Program-made: the position numbers and the translations under genes
Notes under the pieces: model-generated
What the model was told of the DNA's origin: nothing
Database searches by the model: none
The model's input: the letters and a program-made list of their open reading frames with translations, nothing else
In this document: piece by piece, positions 18,832-27,553 of the stretch
Position numbering within the stretch: the stretch's first letter is position 1
Layout of the letters: every line of letters begins with the position of its first letter
Source: an uncultured Methanobrevibacter sp.
GTDB lineage: Archaea; Methanobacteriota; Methanobacteria; Methanobacteriales; Methanobacteriaceae
Length of the DNA: 62,327 nucleotides
NCBI GenBank assembly: GCA_900320515.1
Contig: ONSJ01000011.1
Coordinates: 1 to 62,327, forward strand
Direction: 5' to 3'

Positions 18832-18914
18832 TGGATGGGAAGGGATTCGAACCCTCGGAGGCCTATGCCAAAGGATCTTAAGTCCTTCCCCTTTGGCCGC
18901 TTGGGTACCCATCC
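18832..18914 (-). tRNA. tRNA-Leu (anticodon TAA)
   Basis: On the minus strand, 83 nt with a long variable arm (class II). Acceptor GGATGGG pairs with CCCATCC, discriminator A, anticodon stem AAGGA/TCCTT around loop CTTAAGA (anticodon TAA), T arm GAGGG TTCGAAT CCCTT. It lies 32 bp upstream of tRNA-Thr and is probably cotranscribed with it. Confidence 0.95.
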
Positions 18915-18988
18915 ATACAAATAGACAGTTATAATATTTAATTACATCATATATAAATGTTATGGTTTTTTTGAAATTTTCAACAATT

Positions 18989-19342
18989 TCATACCAAACC
19001 ATTATTAAAAGAATATAACCACAATGACACTGAAGTCAGGATTAGAATCACTATCAGCCAGATTACGATGAATAATTTCTTTGGATCGGATTCGCCTTTT
19101 GTATAGTATTTTTCACCAGGCATATCGCTTGACACCTGACGGTTATTCTTATATTTCTCGTCATTTCTCAGATAGTTGTAAAATACCCTGGTAATGAAAT
19201 AGAATATAACAAACATTACCAATCCTACAACTGGAAGTAATCCTCCCTTTAAAAAGATAACAGACAGTGTGGAAAAGAATAATGCTAAAAACAGAAAGAA
19301 CAAGCCAGACAATACTATTGAAATTCCCTTGTTGAAAATCAT
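18989..19342 (-). CDS. Small membrane protein, unknown function
   Basis: About 117 aa with three hydrophobic helices: two at the N-terminus (IVLSGLFFLFLALFFSTLSV, then a second) and one at the C-terminus (FIVIWLIVILILTSVSLWL), separated by a charged loop (LRNDEKYKNNRQ). Start chosen at ATG 19342 because GGTG lies 6 bases before it; a longer frame starts 9 bases earlier. Divergent from the mini-ferredoxin gene; a DtxR-type palindrome lies between them. Confidence 0.5.
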   Translation of the reverse strand: MIFNKGISIVLSGLFFLFLALFFSTLSVIFLKGGLLPVVGLVMFVIFYFITRVFYNYLRNDEKYKNNRQVSSDMPGEKYYTKGESDPKKLFIVIWLIVILILTSVSLWLYSFNNGLV

Positions 19343-19384
19343 CACATACACCAGTTAACTATATGAAGTTCATCATATTAAAAC

Positions 19385-19400
19385 TTTAGGAATACCTAAA
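19385..19400. promoter_or_regulatory. DtxR-type palindrome TTTAGG-N4-CCTAAA
   Basis: Perfect 6-bp inverted repeat TTTAGGAATACCTAAA. It lies just upstream of a TATA-like AAATATATAAAC for the rightward ferredoxin operon and about 43 bp upstream of the leftward membrane-protein start. The sequence resembles operators of DtxR/IdeR/MDR1-type metal repressors. Which gene it controls is not certain. Confidence 0.6.
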
Positions 19401-19478
19401 AATTTTCTGACAAAATATATAAACATCAAAATAGTTAAATTAAATTATATTTCTTTAAAAATTTTAATGGTGGACGAA

Positions 19479-19646
19479 TTGAAAGTAGATATGGAAGAAT
19501 GCGGAGTTTGTGAAGATTGTATTGACGTATGCCTAGAAGAGGCAATTGAAAGAAAAGCATATACAATCATAATTGATGAAAGTAAATGTAATAACTGCGG
19601 CGAATGTGTTGACGTTTGTCCTGTTGGAGCATTATACGAGGATTAG
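19479..19646 (+). CDS. Small 2[4Fe-4S] ferredoxin
   Basis: 55 aa, with CGVCEDCIDVC and CNNCGECVDVCP, giving two four-Cys cluster motifs; the Pro usually following the first motif is Leu here. Start is taken as TTG 19479, 6 bases after GGTG (19469-19472), the same arrangement as the TTG start at 2001; an ATG at 19467 lies in the ribosome-binding region. It is 8 bp before the DUF4330-like gene. The DtxR-type box upstream suggests its level follows metal supply. Confidence 0.75.
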   Translation: MKVDMEECGVCEDCIDVCLEEAIERKAYTIIIDESKCNNCGECVDVCPVGALYED

Positions 19647-19654
19647 GTTAAATT

Positions 19655-20425
19655 ATGAAAATCAAGTTCACATGGATTGATTACATCATAATCATATTGG
19701 TGATATGCGCAATTGCATTTGCATTTATTCATATTACTACAGATGATTCATCAGATTTGAAAAAAACTGCTTTTGATGAGTCAACCGTCAACAAGATACC
19801 CGACACCTACCTCAAATATTATAAAGACGGCTTTATCGTAAATGCCACAGTAGAAGGTTTCAATTCAACAAATGGAAACAGAACAACATTAAACGGCACC
19901 GTCATTTGGGAAGATGACAATGGCGGAAACGGCGTTAAGCTGTTGATTGATTCAAATAACCAAACTTACCTTGTCGGATTGTACAGAACCGTGCCGAATG
20001 CCGACATTTACATTGACCATATCAGTCTCCAAAGCAATGGCGAAAAATATAAAAACTTATGTGAAATCAAGGTAAAACCTGTTGAAATAACTTCCCTAAA
20101 AGATTTGACAAGCAAGCTTCCTGATGATGCAAAATATGAAATCTCAACCGAAATAGGAGTTGGTTCATTAAGTGCTAAAGACGGCCAAAAAATTGCCAAT
20201 CAGCTTTTAAGCAATGGAAAAAGGGAATCGATTAGGGCCGTGCATGCTGACAATAATTTATTGATTAAAAAAGCAACAAAAGAAAATCTTAACGATGTCA
20301 ACTCCATTCTCGGCAACATTAATGGAGTAACAGAAGACATTACTATCAGGATTTATGACTGCCAGGACAGTCAAATCAAAGAAATCAGCAAGAACTTTAA
20401 TGTGACCAATATACGAAACTTTTAA
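19655..20425 (+). CDS. Membrane-anchored exported protein, DUF4330-like
   Basis: 256 aa. One N-terminal signal anchor (WIDYIIIILVICAIAFAFI) followed by an extracellular beta-rich region with several N-glycosylation sequons. Start and topology match DUF4330-type proteins. Function unknown. The neighbours are a mini-ferredoxin upstream and a glycan polymerase downstream, so a cell-envelope role is likely. Confidence 0.5.
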   Translation: MKIKFTWIDYIIIILVICAIAFAFIHITTDDSSDLKKTAFDESTVNKIPDTYLKYYKDGFIVNATVEGFNSTNGNRTTLNGTVIWEDDNGGNGVKLLIDSNNQTYLVGLYRTVPNADIYIDHISLQSNGEKYKNLCEIKVKPVEITSLKDLTSKLPDDAKYEISTEIGVGSLSAKDGQKIANQLLSNGKRESIRAVHADNNLLIKKATKENLNDVNSILGNINGVTEDITIRIYDCQDSQIKEISKNFNVTNIRNF

Positions 20426-20437
20426 GTTGTGTAGACA

Positions 20438-21718
20438 ATGAGCGTGATTTATTCTACCTTAACTTCACTGATAAACAGGATTAGTGATGAATTTCATAAA
20501 TCCTTTTTATTTACCTTAATCTTTACTATCCTAGGCTTCATTGAAAAGCAATGGGTAAACAGTTACTTCAAAAGGTTCTATCCCTGTGAAAATTTTTTAA
20601 ATGGGCTGAATAAAAGCAACATCCTGAAGAATCATATCTTCAATCCGCTAATCGTGCTCTTTCTGTTTGCAGTGTTTTTGATTTTGTCAATGAACAGGCC
20701 ATCAGGCAGTCTGGTTATCACATTGATTCTTGCATTTGTCGGATTTTTTATTGGATCAACCATACTTCCAAAATATTTTTTAAACGGAGACATTAAAGGA
20801 ATTGTCAAATTTAACAGAAAAGACATTTACTCAATCGGATTCTGTCTGCTATTAATAAGCATCATATTTTTCTTCATATGCATTGCATCCATTGGAGGAA
20901 TTCCGCTTTTAAAACCTTCAATTCGATATCTCTTAAAACCTGCCCTGACAATGCCCGTGTTTTTAATCATACCTGGAACCTGCCTGATTGCAAGTGCATA
21001 TCTTAAGGATTTCCAGGACAAAAAAATTACACGTTCGCAAGTGAGATTCAGATTCCTATTTTTGCTGGCTATTGACTGTACATTTTTATTGCTTCTAGGG
21101 TATAGGACACCACTACTTGCAGCATTTCTCATCATAATTATCATAGGTTTCTATGGAAATATTGTTTCTCTTTGGGAAGTTGTTGTCGGTGCAGTGATTG
21201 GTATAGGTGCAATCATTGGAATTGGTTATTTTCGTTCACTTGGAGAGATGACAATAACCTCCTCAACCAGTCCAATCTATTCCCTGCAGTCAAGAGCGGA
21301 CTTCACATTGCATGTACTGAATTTGCTTGATTTCATTGGAGGAAACTTCGGCGTGACACATGGACACATGCTGGCAAGCTCAATTCCGGGAAGCGATCTG
21401 GGCCCAAGAATGATGGTTGGAAAACTGATTGCATGGAGAACCGAGGTAACGGTGACCCCCACCTTAATCGGCCAGATGGTGGTTGACTTCGGAAAGGTCG
21501 GAGTGTTTGTTGGGATGTTAATTTTAGGTTCCATCTTAGGCATCGGATTTAAAATAATGCAGAAGACCAAAAACTATTTTTATATTGGAATTTACTCCCT
21601 GATTTTAACATATACCATTTTAGGTATTGAAACAGGAATTCTGGACATACAGGTTTTATTATACTTTGCAATAGCAATCCTAATCTATTTGATAAACATC
21701 AAAAATACAAGAAATTAG
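20438..21718 (+). CDS. Oligosaccharide repeat-unit polymerase-like membrane protein
   Basis: 426 aa with about twelve membrane segments. The loop between helices contains RTPLLAAFLIIIIIGFYGN, followed by a large external loop (SSTSPIYSLQSRADFTLHVL), as in archaeal O-antigen/oligosaccharide polymerase families (PF01901 and relatives). It probably links glycan repeat units on the outer face of the membrane. Gene is 12 bp after the DUF4330-like gene. Confidence 0.6.
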   Translation: MSVIYSTLTSLINRISDEFHKSFLFTLIFTILGFIEKQWVNSYFKRFYPCENFLNGLNKSNILKNHIFNPLIVLFLFAVFLILSMNRPSGSLVITLILAFVGFFIGSTILPKYFLNGDIKGIVKFNRKDIYSIGFCLLLISIIFFFICIASIGGIPLLKPSIRYLLKPALTMPVFLIIPGTCLIASAYLKDFQDKKITRSQVRFRFLFLLAIDCTFLLLLGYRTPLLAAFLIIIIIGFYGNIVSLWEVVVGAVIGIGAIIGIGYFRSLGEMTITSSTSPIYSLQSRADFTLHVLNLLDFIGGNFGVTHGHMLASSIPGSDLGPRMMVGKLIAWRTEVTVTPTLIGQMVVDFGKVGVFVGMLILGSILGIGFKIMQKTKNYFYIGIYSLILTYTILGIETGILDIQVLLYFAIAILIYLINIKNTRN

Positions 21719-21756
21719 GCTAATTTTAAGGCTTCCAGTATTACAAAAAAGCTAGA

Positions 21757-21800
21757 ATAATACTAATTTGTATTACTTTAATAACATTTATATATGCAAA
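21757..21800 (+). promoter_or_regulatory. Distal promoter of the nickel transporter operon
   Basis: GTATTACTTTAATAACATTT at 21770-21789 runs into a TATA box (TTTATATATG). The same TTTAATAACATTTATATG arrangement occurs on the minus strand at the promoters at 44.95 and 48.67 kb. AATAC-N6-GTATT (21759-21774) lies at its upstream edge. Transcripts starting here would have a leader of about 160 nt. Confidence 0.55.
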
Positions 21801-21913
21801 TAACATTAACATATTAAATGTCAAGAACAAAAACTGTTTTATTAACCATTATATTTAATAAAACTCCCAATTAACTTGATATTACTCAAATAAAGTAAAG
21901 ATAATACTTTTCA

Positions 21914-21953
21914 GTAATACTTCATTTATAAAGAAACATGAAAAAAGTATTAC
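21914..21953. promoter_or_regulatory. Putative nickel-responsive (NikR-like) operator over proximal promoter
   Basis: GTAATACTT (21914-21922) and AAGTATTAC (21945-21953) form a perfect 9-bp inverted repeat around a TATA box (CATTTATAAAG, about 21923-21933). Binding would block the promoter of the nickel transporter. The link to NikR is inferred from the genes controlled; the regulator gene is not in this window. Confidence 0.55.
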
Positions 21954-21975
21954 TTTAAAAAATGGAGGAATAAAT

Positions 21976-22608
21976 TTGCATATACCTGACGGATTCATAC
22001 CTATTTCACAGTGCATAGTATACTATGTGATTTTGATTGTCGCATTATACTTCTCCGTGAAATGGGCAAGGTCCAACTTAGATGAAAAACGTATACCTCT
22101 TTTAGCAGTTCTCGCAGCGGGTATTTTTGCAATCATGTCCATGAACATGCCGATTCCATTTGGTACAAGTGGACATATGGTTGGGGGAGCATTAGTAGCT
22201 ATTGTATTTCTAGCGCCTGAAGCTGCCGTACTTGTATTTACCGTTGTACTCCTTATTCAAGCATTGATATTTGGAGACGGAGGAATTACTGCCTTAGGAG
22301 CAAATGTATTGAACATGGCAATCATTGGAGGTTCAGTTGGATTATACACCTTCAAAGGATTGAACGGAATGATTGGAAAATATGCAGCAGCCGGAGTTGG
22401 AGCATGGTTGGCAACCGTAATCGCAGCTTTGGCATGTGCTATCGAAATGGCAATCGCAGGAACATTCCCGGCAAACATAGGCATTCCATCAATGGTCTTG
22501 TACCACCTCTTCATTGGAATAATCGAAGCCGTATTAACTGTAATAGTTCTTGTAGCATTGGACAAATTCAGACCAGATTTACTTGCATGGAATAAAGGAG
22601 ATGCATAA
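21976..22608 (+). CDS. nikM: Nickel/cobalt ECF transporter substrate-binding membrane protein, CbiM/NikM
   Basis: 210 aa. The mature N-terminus MHIPDGFIP is the metal-binding loop of CbiM/NikM, where the amino group and His2 bind Ni or Co. NMPIPFGTSGHMVGGALVAI is the other conserved motif. About seven membrane helices. The start is TTG, 7 bases after GGAGG. Nickel rather than cobalt is inferred from the shared operator-like repeats with hmd and flp, genes connected with nickel shortage. Confidence 0.85.
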   Translation: MHIPDGFIPISQCIVYYVILIVALYFSVKWARSNLDEKRIPLLAVLAAGIFAIMSMNMPIPFGTSGHMVGGALVAIVFLAPEAAVLVFTVVLLIQALIFGDGGITALGANVLNMAIIGGSVGLYTFKGLNGMIGKYAAAGVGAWLATVIAALACAIEMAIAGTFPANIGIPSMVLYHLFIGIIEAVLTVIVLVALDKFRPDLLAWNKGDA

Positions 22609-22609
22609 T

Positions 22610-22915
22610 ATGGAAAAAAGAGACATGGCTTTAATCGGAGTTGCAATCATAATATGTGTTGTCATATGTGTTCTCTCACCATACATCGCATCCGGCGATC
22701 CTGATGGATTAGAAAAATCTGCAGAAGATTCAGGACTTGCTGAAGATTTCTCAGTTGAAGAAATTAAGGGAATCCCTGATGCAATCTTCCCAGATTATGC
22801 ATTTGCAAGCAACCCTGATAACCAAGGATTGCAGATTGTAGCACTGGTTATAGGAGTAGTTGTAACTCTAGTAATAGGATTTGGAGTTGCATACGTAGTC
22901 AAAAGTAGAAATTAA
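22610..22915 (+). CDS. nikN: Nickel/cobalt transporter accessory protein, CbiN/NikN (PDGLE)
   Basis: About 101 aa, two membrane helices flanking an external segment with DPDGLEKSAED, the PDGLE motif of NikN/CbiN-type components. It helps NikM load metal. The frame opens earlier, but ATG 22610 follows GGAG at 22597-22600 and gives the expected size. It starts one base after the nikM stop. Confidence 0.8.
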   Translation: MEKRDMALIGVAIIICVVICVLSPYIASGDPDGLEKSAEDSGLAEDFSVEEIKGIPDAIFPDYAFASNPDNQGLQIVALVIGVVVTLVIGFGVAYVVKSRN

Positions 22916-23026
22916 CTTTTAATTTCTACCCTTTTCTTTTTTTTAAAAGTAATTGAAAATAATTAAACTATACATAAGCAAATAATAATATATTACAAAT
23001 TTTTAATATTATATTAGTGAATTGAT

Positions 23027-23857
23027 ATGGTTGACATAACACAGATAATGCGGTTTGACGATTTGGCTTCCCAGGACAGTCCCATTCATAATCTGGAGGG
23101 AAGGATAAAACTTATTTCAACAATTTTCATAATCGTAGTCTGTGTAGTCTCCCAGGAACTTTTCATACCCCTGATATTGGAGATATTTCTTTTAGTTGTC
23201 TTGAAAATAGCCAAATTATCATATTGGGATTCATTCAAGCGATTATTGATGTTGTTGCCATTTGGAGGAGCAATCATTATTTTCCAGCCATTCATACAGC
23301 CTGGAAATATCATCTGGAGCTATTCCTGGCTACATGTAACTGATGCAGGACTCAATTGGGCGATTCTTCTCTTGGTTCGCCTGATTGTATCCCTGACTGC
23401 AATCATAATCTATTCATCAACAACCCCATTGCAGGAAATGGCAAGCTCATTTAGGAAATTGAAAATGCCGAGAGATCTTGCAATGATTTTATCCATTATG
23501 GTCAGGTTCCTATTCCTGTTCATCGATGAACTTGCGGCAATCAGAAAAAGCCAGAAGTCAAGAAATTTCAACATTCACGGAAAAAACACCCCCTACAAAT
23601 GGAGAGTAAAGCAAGTCGGCTACACCATAGGAATGATGTTTTTAAAGGCATATGAACAGGGAGAAAGGGTTCATAAAAGTATGGTGAGCAGAGGATTTTC
23701 AGATGCATCCGAAATGTTTGATGAGAAAAAATCCCCTGAAAGAAGCGACTATTTATATTTATTTACAATTATACTGATTGTCATTGTGCTGGAAATCATA
23801 ATATTCAAGTTCAGCGGACAGTTAGGTTATTTAGGTCAAAATTTAGGAATCAATTAG
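23027..23857 (+). CDS. nikQ: ECF transporter transmembrane (T) component, CbiQ/NikQ
   Basis: 276 aa with about five membrane helices. The coupling region AIRKSQKSRNFNI and EQGERVHKSMVSRGFS contains the Ala-Arg-Gly-type motifs (here SRN and SRG) that contact the ATPase. It follows nikN after a gap of about 110 bp and ends 10 bp before the ATPase gene. Confidence 0.85.
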   Translation: MVDITQIMRFDDLASQDSPIHNLEGRIKLISTIFIIVVCVVSQELFIPLILEIFLLVVLKIAKLSYWDSFKRLLMLLPFGGAIIIFQPFIQPGNIIWSYSWLHVTDAGLNWAILLLVRLIVSLTAIIIYSSTTPLQEMASSFRKLKMPRDLAMILSIMVRFLFLFIDELAAIRKSQKSRNFNIHGKNTPYKWRVKQVGYTIGMMFLKAYEQGERVHKSMVSRGFSDASEMFDEKKSPERSDYLYLFTIILIVIVLEIIIFKFSGQLGYLGQNLGIN

Positions 23858-23867
23858 GTGAGGAAAG

Positions 23868-24707
23868 ATGGAACAAATTCATTTAGAGACAAAAAATTTA
23901 TCATTTACATACCACGACGGCACTCAGGCTTTAAAAAATGTCAATATCAAAATCAAAAAGGGAGAAAAGATAGCCATCATGGGGCCTAACGGTGCAGGTA
24001 AATCAACATTATTTTCTCACTTCAACGGTTTAAGCGAACCAACATCAGGACATGTTGAAATTGAAGGTGAAAAAATCGTCTTTGAACGTGAGGCACTTCT
24101 TAAAGTAAGGCAGAAGGTAGGAATAGTATTCCAGGATCCAAACGATCAGCTATTTGCCCCAACCGTCAAGGAGGATGTTGCCTTCGGACCTATGAATTTG
24201 GGTCTGGAGTATGAAGAAGTCGAAAGAAGAATCAAGGAATCCCTTGAGATGGTGGGAATGGCAGGATTTGAAGAAAAGACCCCTCACCATTTAAGCGGAG
24301 GCCAGCAAAAGAGAGTTGCCATTGCAGGAATCATTGCAATGCGACCGGACATAATGATTCTTGATGAGCCTACAGCAGGCCTTGACCCCGAAGGTGTCGA
24401 TAAGGTATTGAATATCCTGAATAACCTCAACAAGGAAGGCATGAGCATCGTAATATCATCACACGACATAGAAATGGTCAACCATTTTGCCGACAAGATA
24501 TTTGTCCTATATGATGGAGAAATCATAGCCGAAGGAGACAGGCATCAAATCTTCTCCGATAAGGAACTGCTGAAAAAGGCTCACCTGAAAGCGCCGGTGA
24601 CAACCGAAATCCTGTATAAGCTAAAGGAAAACGGATGGGATGTTGACACCGAAAAAATAAGCATTAATGAAACTGTTGATGAAATATTGAATGCCAAAAA
24701 CAGCTGA
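23868..24707 (+). CDS. nikO: ECF transporter ATPase, CbiO/NikO
   Basis: 279 aa ABC ATPase. Walker [11 protein letters not shown] loop [10 protein letters not shown], signature LSGGQQKR, Walker [14 protein letters not shown], switch His in [20 protein letters not shown] is typical of ECF ATPases. A GGTGAGG site precedes the ATG. It ends exactly where the convergent zinc-ribbon gene ends. Confidence 0.92.
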   Translation: MEQIHLETKNLSFTYHDGTQALKNVNIKIKKGEKIAIMGPNGAGKSTLFSHFNGLSEPTSGHVEIEGEKIVFEREALLKVRQKVGIVFQDPNDQLFAPTVKEDVAFGPMNLGLEYEEVERRIKESLEMVGMAGFEEKTPHHLSGGQQKRVAIAGIIAMRPDIMILDEPTAGLDPEGVDKVLNILNNLNKEGMSIVISSHDIEMVNHFADKIFVLYDGEIIAEGDRHQIFSDKELLKKAHLKAPVTTEILYKLKENGWDVDTEKISINETVDEILNAKNS

Positions 24708-24908
24708 TCAGTTCCCGCTTTTTCTTTTTCTAAACCTGTCCTTGAGCTTTGTGATGAACTGGAATTCCTCTTCAAATTCAGGGTGATTTCCGAATCCGCA
24801 GTTCGGACAGTGAACCTGATTGCAGTTGTCATGCTTTCCGCAGCTTATACAACCACGATTATCCAATTCTGTCTCATCAAATTCAAAACCACACATACGA
24901 CATTTCAT
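24708..24908 (-). CDS. Small zinc-ribbon protein
   Basis: About 66 aa. CRMCGFEF, GCISCG and HCPNCGFGNHPE provide three Cys pairs, enough for one or two zinc sites, followed by a basic tail (KLKDRFRKRKSG). Start set at ATG 24908 (MKCRMCG); the frame opens 15 bases earlier. It lies downstream of feoB and feoA in the same direction. Role unknown; possibly part of the iron-uptake transcript. Confidence 0.6.
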   Translation of the reverse strand: MKCRMCGFEFDETELDNRGCISCGKHDNCNQVHCPNCGFGNHPEFEEEFQFITKLKDRFRKRKSGN

Positions 24909-24956
24909 GATAACACCGAACAAAAATAGCTAAAAAAATAAATGAAAAATTGAAGC

Positions 24957-25187
24957 TTATATCACTTCAATGTTTTCCGCTTCCTCTTTTCGAAGACAAA
25001 CGTCACATCCTCTGATGCTCATTTCAATAGGGTCTCCAAAAGGGGCAACCTTTTTTACATGAACTTTAGTTCCCTTAACGAAGCCCATACCCAAAAGGTG
25101 TCTTCTTAACTCAATATCGCCGCAATGATGGTATTTAACAATAGTTACTGTTTCACCGGGCTTTACGTCTTTTAAGGTTTTGACCAT
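24957..25187 (-). CDS. feoA: Ferrous iron transport protein A
   Basis: 76 aa SH3-like protein: VKTLKDVKPGETVTIVKYHH, LLGMGFVKGTKV and GCDVCLRKEEAENIEV are characteristic FeoA motifs. FeoA assists the FeoB transporter. Unusually it is downstream of feoB, with 129 bp between them holding two metal-repressor-like palindromes, so it may have its own promoter. Confidence 0.85.
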   Translation of the reverse strand: MVKTLKDVKPGETVTIVKYHHCGDIELRRHLLGMGFVKGTKVHVKKVAPFGDPIEMSIRGCDVCLRKEEAENIEVI

Positions 25188-25213
25188 AATATCACATTAT
25201 CCAAAAAAATAAT

Positions 25214-25230
25214 TTTTAGGCATGCTAAAA
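25214..25230. promoter_or_regulatory. DtxR-like palindrome TTTTAG-N5-CTAAAA
   Basis: TTTTAGGCATGCTAAAA, a perfect 6-bp inverted repeat with a 5-base centre, about 27 bp before the feoA start. It is one base shorter than the canonical TTTAGG-N4-CCTAAA boxes elsewhere in the window, so it is a variant site. Confidence 0.5.
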
Positions 25231-25270
25231 ATCTCTTAATAATTGTTATGTAACAAGCAATATATAAATA

Positions 25271-25286
25271 TTTAGTTATGACTAAA
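25271..25286. promoter_or_regulatory. DtxR-like palindrome TTTAGT-N4-ACTAAA
   Basis: TTTAGTTATGACTAAA, perfect 6-bp inverted repeat with the same TATG centre as the boxes in the RNA pair at 36.1 and 36.55 kb, but with GG/CC changed to GT/AC on both arms. It lies between feoB and feoA. Confidence 0.5.
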
Positions 25287-25316
25287 AATTTTAAAAAAGG
25301 TATGGGGCCAATCATC

Positions 25317-27335
25317 TCATCCGAAGCCCATCAATGTTCCTATATTGTATACTAAGAAAGTAACGACATAAGCGGTAACCAATGTAATGGCTGTCATTAA
25401 CACAGGCCATTTAAAAGTGCCTGTTTCCTGTTTTATTACACCAAGCACCGCAATACATGGTATGTATAGAAGTGAGAATGCCATGAATGAAAATGCTGAC
25501 AGCGGAGTGAATGTATCATGAACCAAACTTGTTATGCCCTCTTCATCGTCTTCATCAAGGCCGCCCAATGTTCCCAAGGTACCTACAATAGCCTCTTTGG
25601 CAAGCAATCCCGCAATGATTGCCACTGCTGCCTGCCATGTTCCAAAACCGAGAGGAGCAAATATAGGTGCAACTGCAGAACCGATCATTCCCAAAATACT
25701 TTGCTGTGATCCGTAAGCCACTCCCAATGGGAAAATGCTTAACACCCAAATGATTACCACTGCAGCAAGAATGATTGTTGCCGCCTTTTTGATAAATCCT
25801 TTCACCTTCTCCCAGGTATGGATTAAAATACCCTTTACGGATGGCAATTTATATGTCGGAAGCTCCATTACAAATGGGGCAGACATTCCTTTAAACAGTG
25901 TCCTTTTAAGAAGCGCAGCAATTATGAGCGCTACAATAATACCCAGCAGATACATCACCAACAGCATGGTTCCCGCATTGTCCGGGAAAAACGCCGCTGT
26001 AAAGATTGCATAAATCGGCAGTCTTGCAGTACATGACATGAACGGAATGAGCATCATTGCAAGTATCCTGTCGGATTCGTGTTCCATGGTTCTTGTAGCC
26101 ATTACAGCAGGAACCCCGCAACCAAATCCTAAAATCATTGGAATGAATGCCTTTCCATGAAGACCAACAAGCTTATGCATCACCAAATCCAGGGTAAACG
26201 CTGCCCTTGCAAGGTATCCGCAATCCTCCAGAAAACTCAGACATAAAAACATCAGGAAGATTATCGGCAGAAATGTCAAAACACCGCCCACTCCACAAAA
26301 GAGACCTTTTTGAACAAATGAGGCAATATATGGATTAGGTATTGCCGCTGCCGCCATTTCTCCCCATTGAGTAAACACCGCATTGATGAATTCCTGCATA
26401 GGAGACCCCAGGGTGAAAACGATTTGGAACATCACCCACATAACTACAAGAAAAATCGGAATGGCCAGAATCCTATTGGTCAAAATCCTGTCAATCTTGT
26501 CTGAAATGGTCGGCTTTTCAACTTCAGGCTTCTCGACAGCCTCTGCAATCAAACCGTCAATGAATGCATATCTGGCATTTGCAATGACCTCTTCAGAGCC
26601 TTCGTTATAAATGTCATAAAGGTGTTTGCTTACCTTATCAACTTCAACCATGATTTCGGAACTTATTGAAGACTGCTGGACTTTCTGAATTACAATAGAA
26701 TCCTTTTCCAAAAGCTTTACTGCAGTCCAAATTGACGGAACATCCAATAATTCATCATCCTTTTCAATCAGTTCCTGGAGATCCTCCAGATGTTCCTTGA
26801 GCTCAGCCCCATAGGCCAACTTTTCACTGGTGTTGATGGGATTTGCAGCCTGCTTTTCGACAGTGTTGAGCAATTCCTCAATACCTTCCTTCTTTTTTGC
26901 ATTAATTTCAATGATTGGAAAACCCAAAAGCTCGCTCATCAAGTCTATGTTAATGAAATGTTCCCTTCTTTTGGCAAAATCGTTCATGTTCAGCGCCAAA
27001 ATCATGTTGGCTCCCAATTCCATCATCTGAACTGTAAGATACAGGTTACGTTCAATATTGGCTGCATCCACCACATTGACAATGACATCAGAATCATCAT
27101 CCACTATGAAATCTCTTGAAACGATTTCTTCAATGGAATGGGCACTTAATGCATAATTGCCCGGCAAATCAACAATTTGATACTCATAATCCCCATGATT
27201 GAAATATCCTTCAGCCCTTTCAACTGTCTTTCCGGGCCAGTTACCTACATGCTGGTGCATACCAGTCAATTGATTAAATACGGTAGTTTTACCCACATTG
27301 GGGTTTCCTGCCAATCCCACAATCAATTTTTTCAT
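25317..27335 (-). CDS. feoB: Ferrous iron transport protein B
   Basis: About 672 aa. The N-terminal G domain has GNPNVGKTT (G1), DLPGNYAL (G3) and LNMND (G4). The membrane part has the GFGCGVPAVMATRT and CTARLPIY motifs with the Cys residues of FeoB pore regions, and a C-terminal LLAKEAIVGTLG motif. It imports Fe(II). ATG 27335 follows GGAG with 8-base spacing. Upstream only a half-site (ATTAGGTTA) is seen, not a full palindrome. Confidence 0.93.
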   Translation of the reverse strand: MKKLIVGLAGNPNVGKTTVFNQLTGMHQHVGNWPGKTVERAEGYFNHGDYEYQIVDLPGNYALSAHSIEEIVSRDFIVDDDSDVIVNVVDAANIERNLYLTVQMMELGANMILALNMNDFAKRREHFINIDLMSELLGFPIIEINAKKKEGIEELLNTVEKQAANPINTSEKLAYGAELKEHLEDLQELIEKDDELLDVPSIWTAVKLLEKDSIVIQKVQQSSISSEIMVEVDKVSKHLYDIYNEGSEEVIANARYAFIDGLIAEAVEKPEVEKPTISDKIDRILTNRILAIPIFLVVMWVMFQIVFTLGSPMQEFINAVFTQWGEMAAAAIPNPYIASFVQKGLFCGVGGVLTFLPIIFLMFLCLSFLEDCGYLARAAFTLDLVMHKLVGLHGKAFIPMILGFGCGVPAVMATRTMEHESDRILAMMLIPFMSCTARLPIYAIFTAAFFPDNAGTMLLVMYLLGIIVALIIAALLKRTLFKGMSAPFVMELPTYKLPSVKGILIHTWEKVKGFIKKAATIILAAVVIIWVLSIFPLGVAYGSQQSILGMIGSAVAPIFAPLGFGTWQAAVAIIAGLLAKEAIVGTLGTLGGLDEDDEEGITSLVHDTFTPLSAFSFMAFSLLYIPCIAVLGVIKQETGTFKWPVLMTAITLVTAYVVTFLVYNIGTLMGFG

Positions 27336-27553
27336 CAATCATTCTCCTTTCATACAATTAGTGCATCAAATATTTTTGCCGTTTAAAAAAAATTAGGTTA
27401 AAATAAATATATGTTAATATTGAAGTTCATAATATTTAAAATTTAAGCATGCCAAAAAGAAAAAAATTATTGAACATGCAATTATCAAAGGGCATGATGA
27501 AAAGCGAAGAGGCTTGGAACTCCCTCTATTTAAGTTCAGACATTGAAACATCT

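Noticed and set aside
27360..27430. Full DtxR-type box upstream of feoB
   Set aside because: Only the half-site ATTAGGTTA is present; no second arm at the proper spacing.
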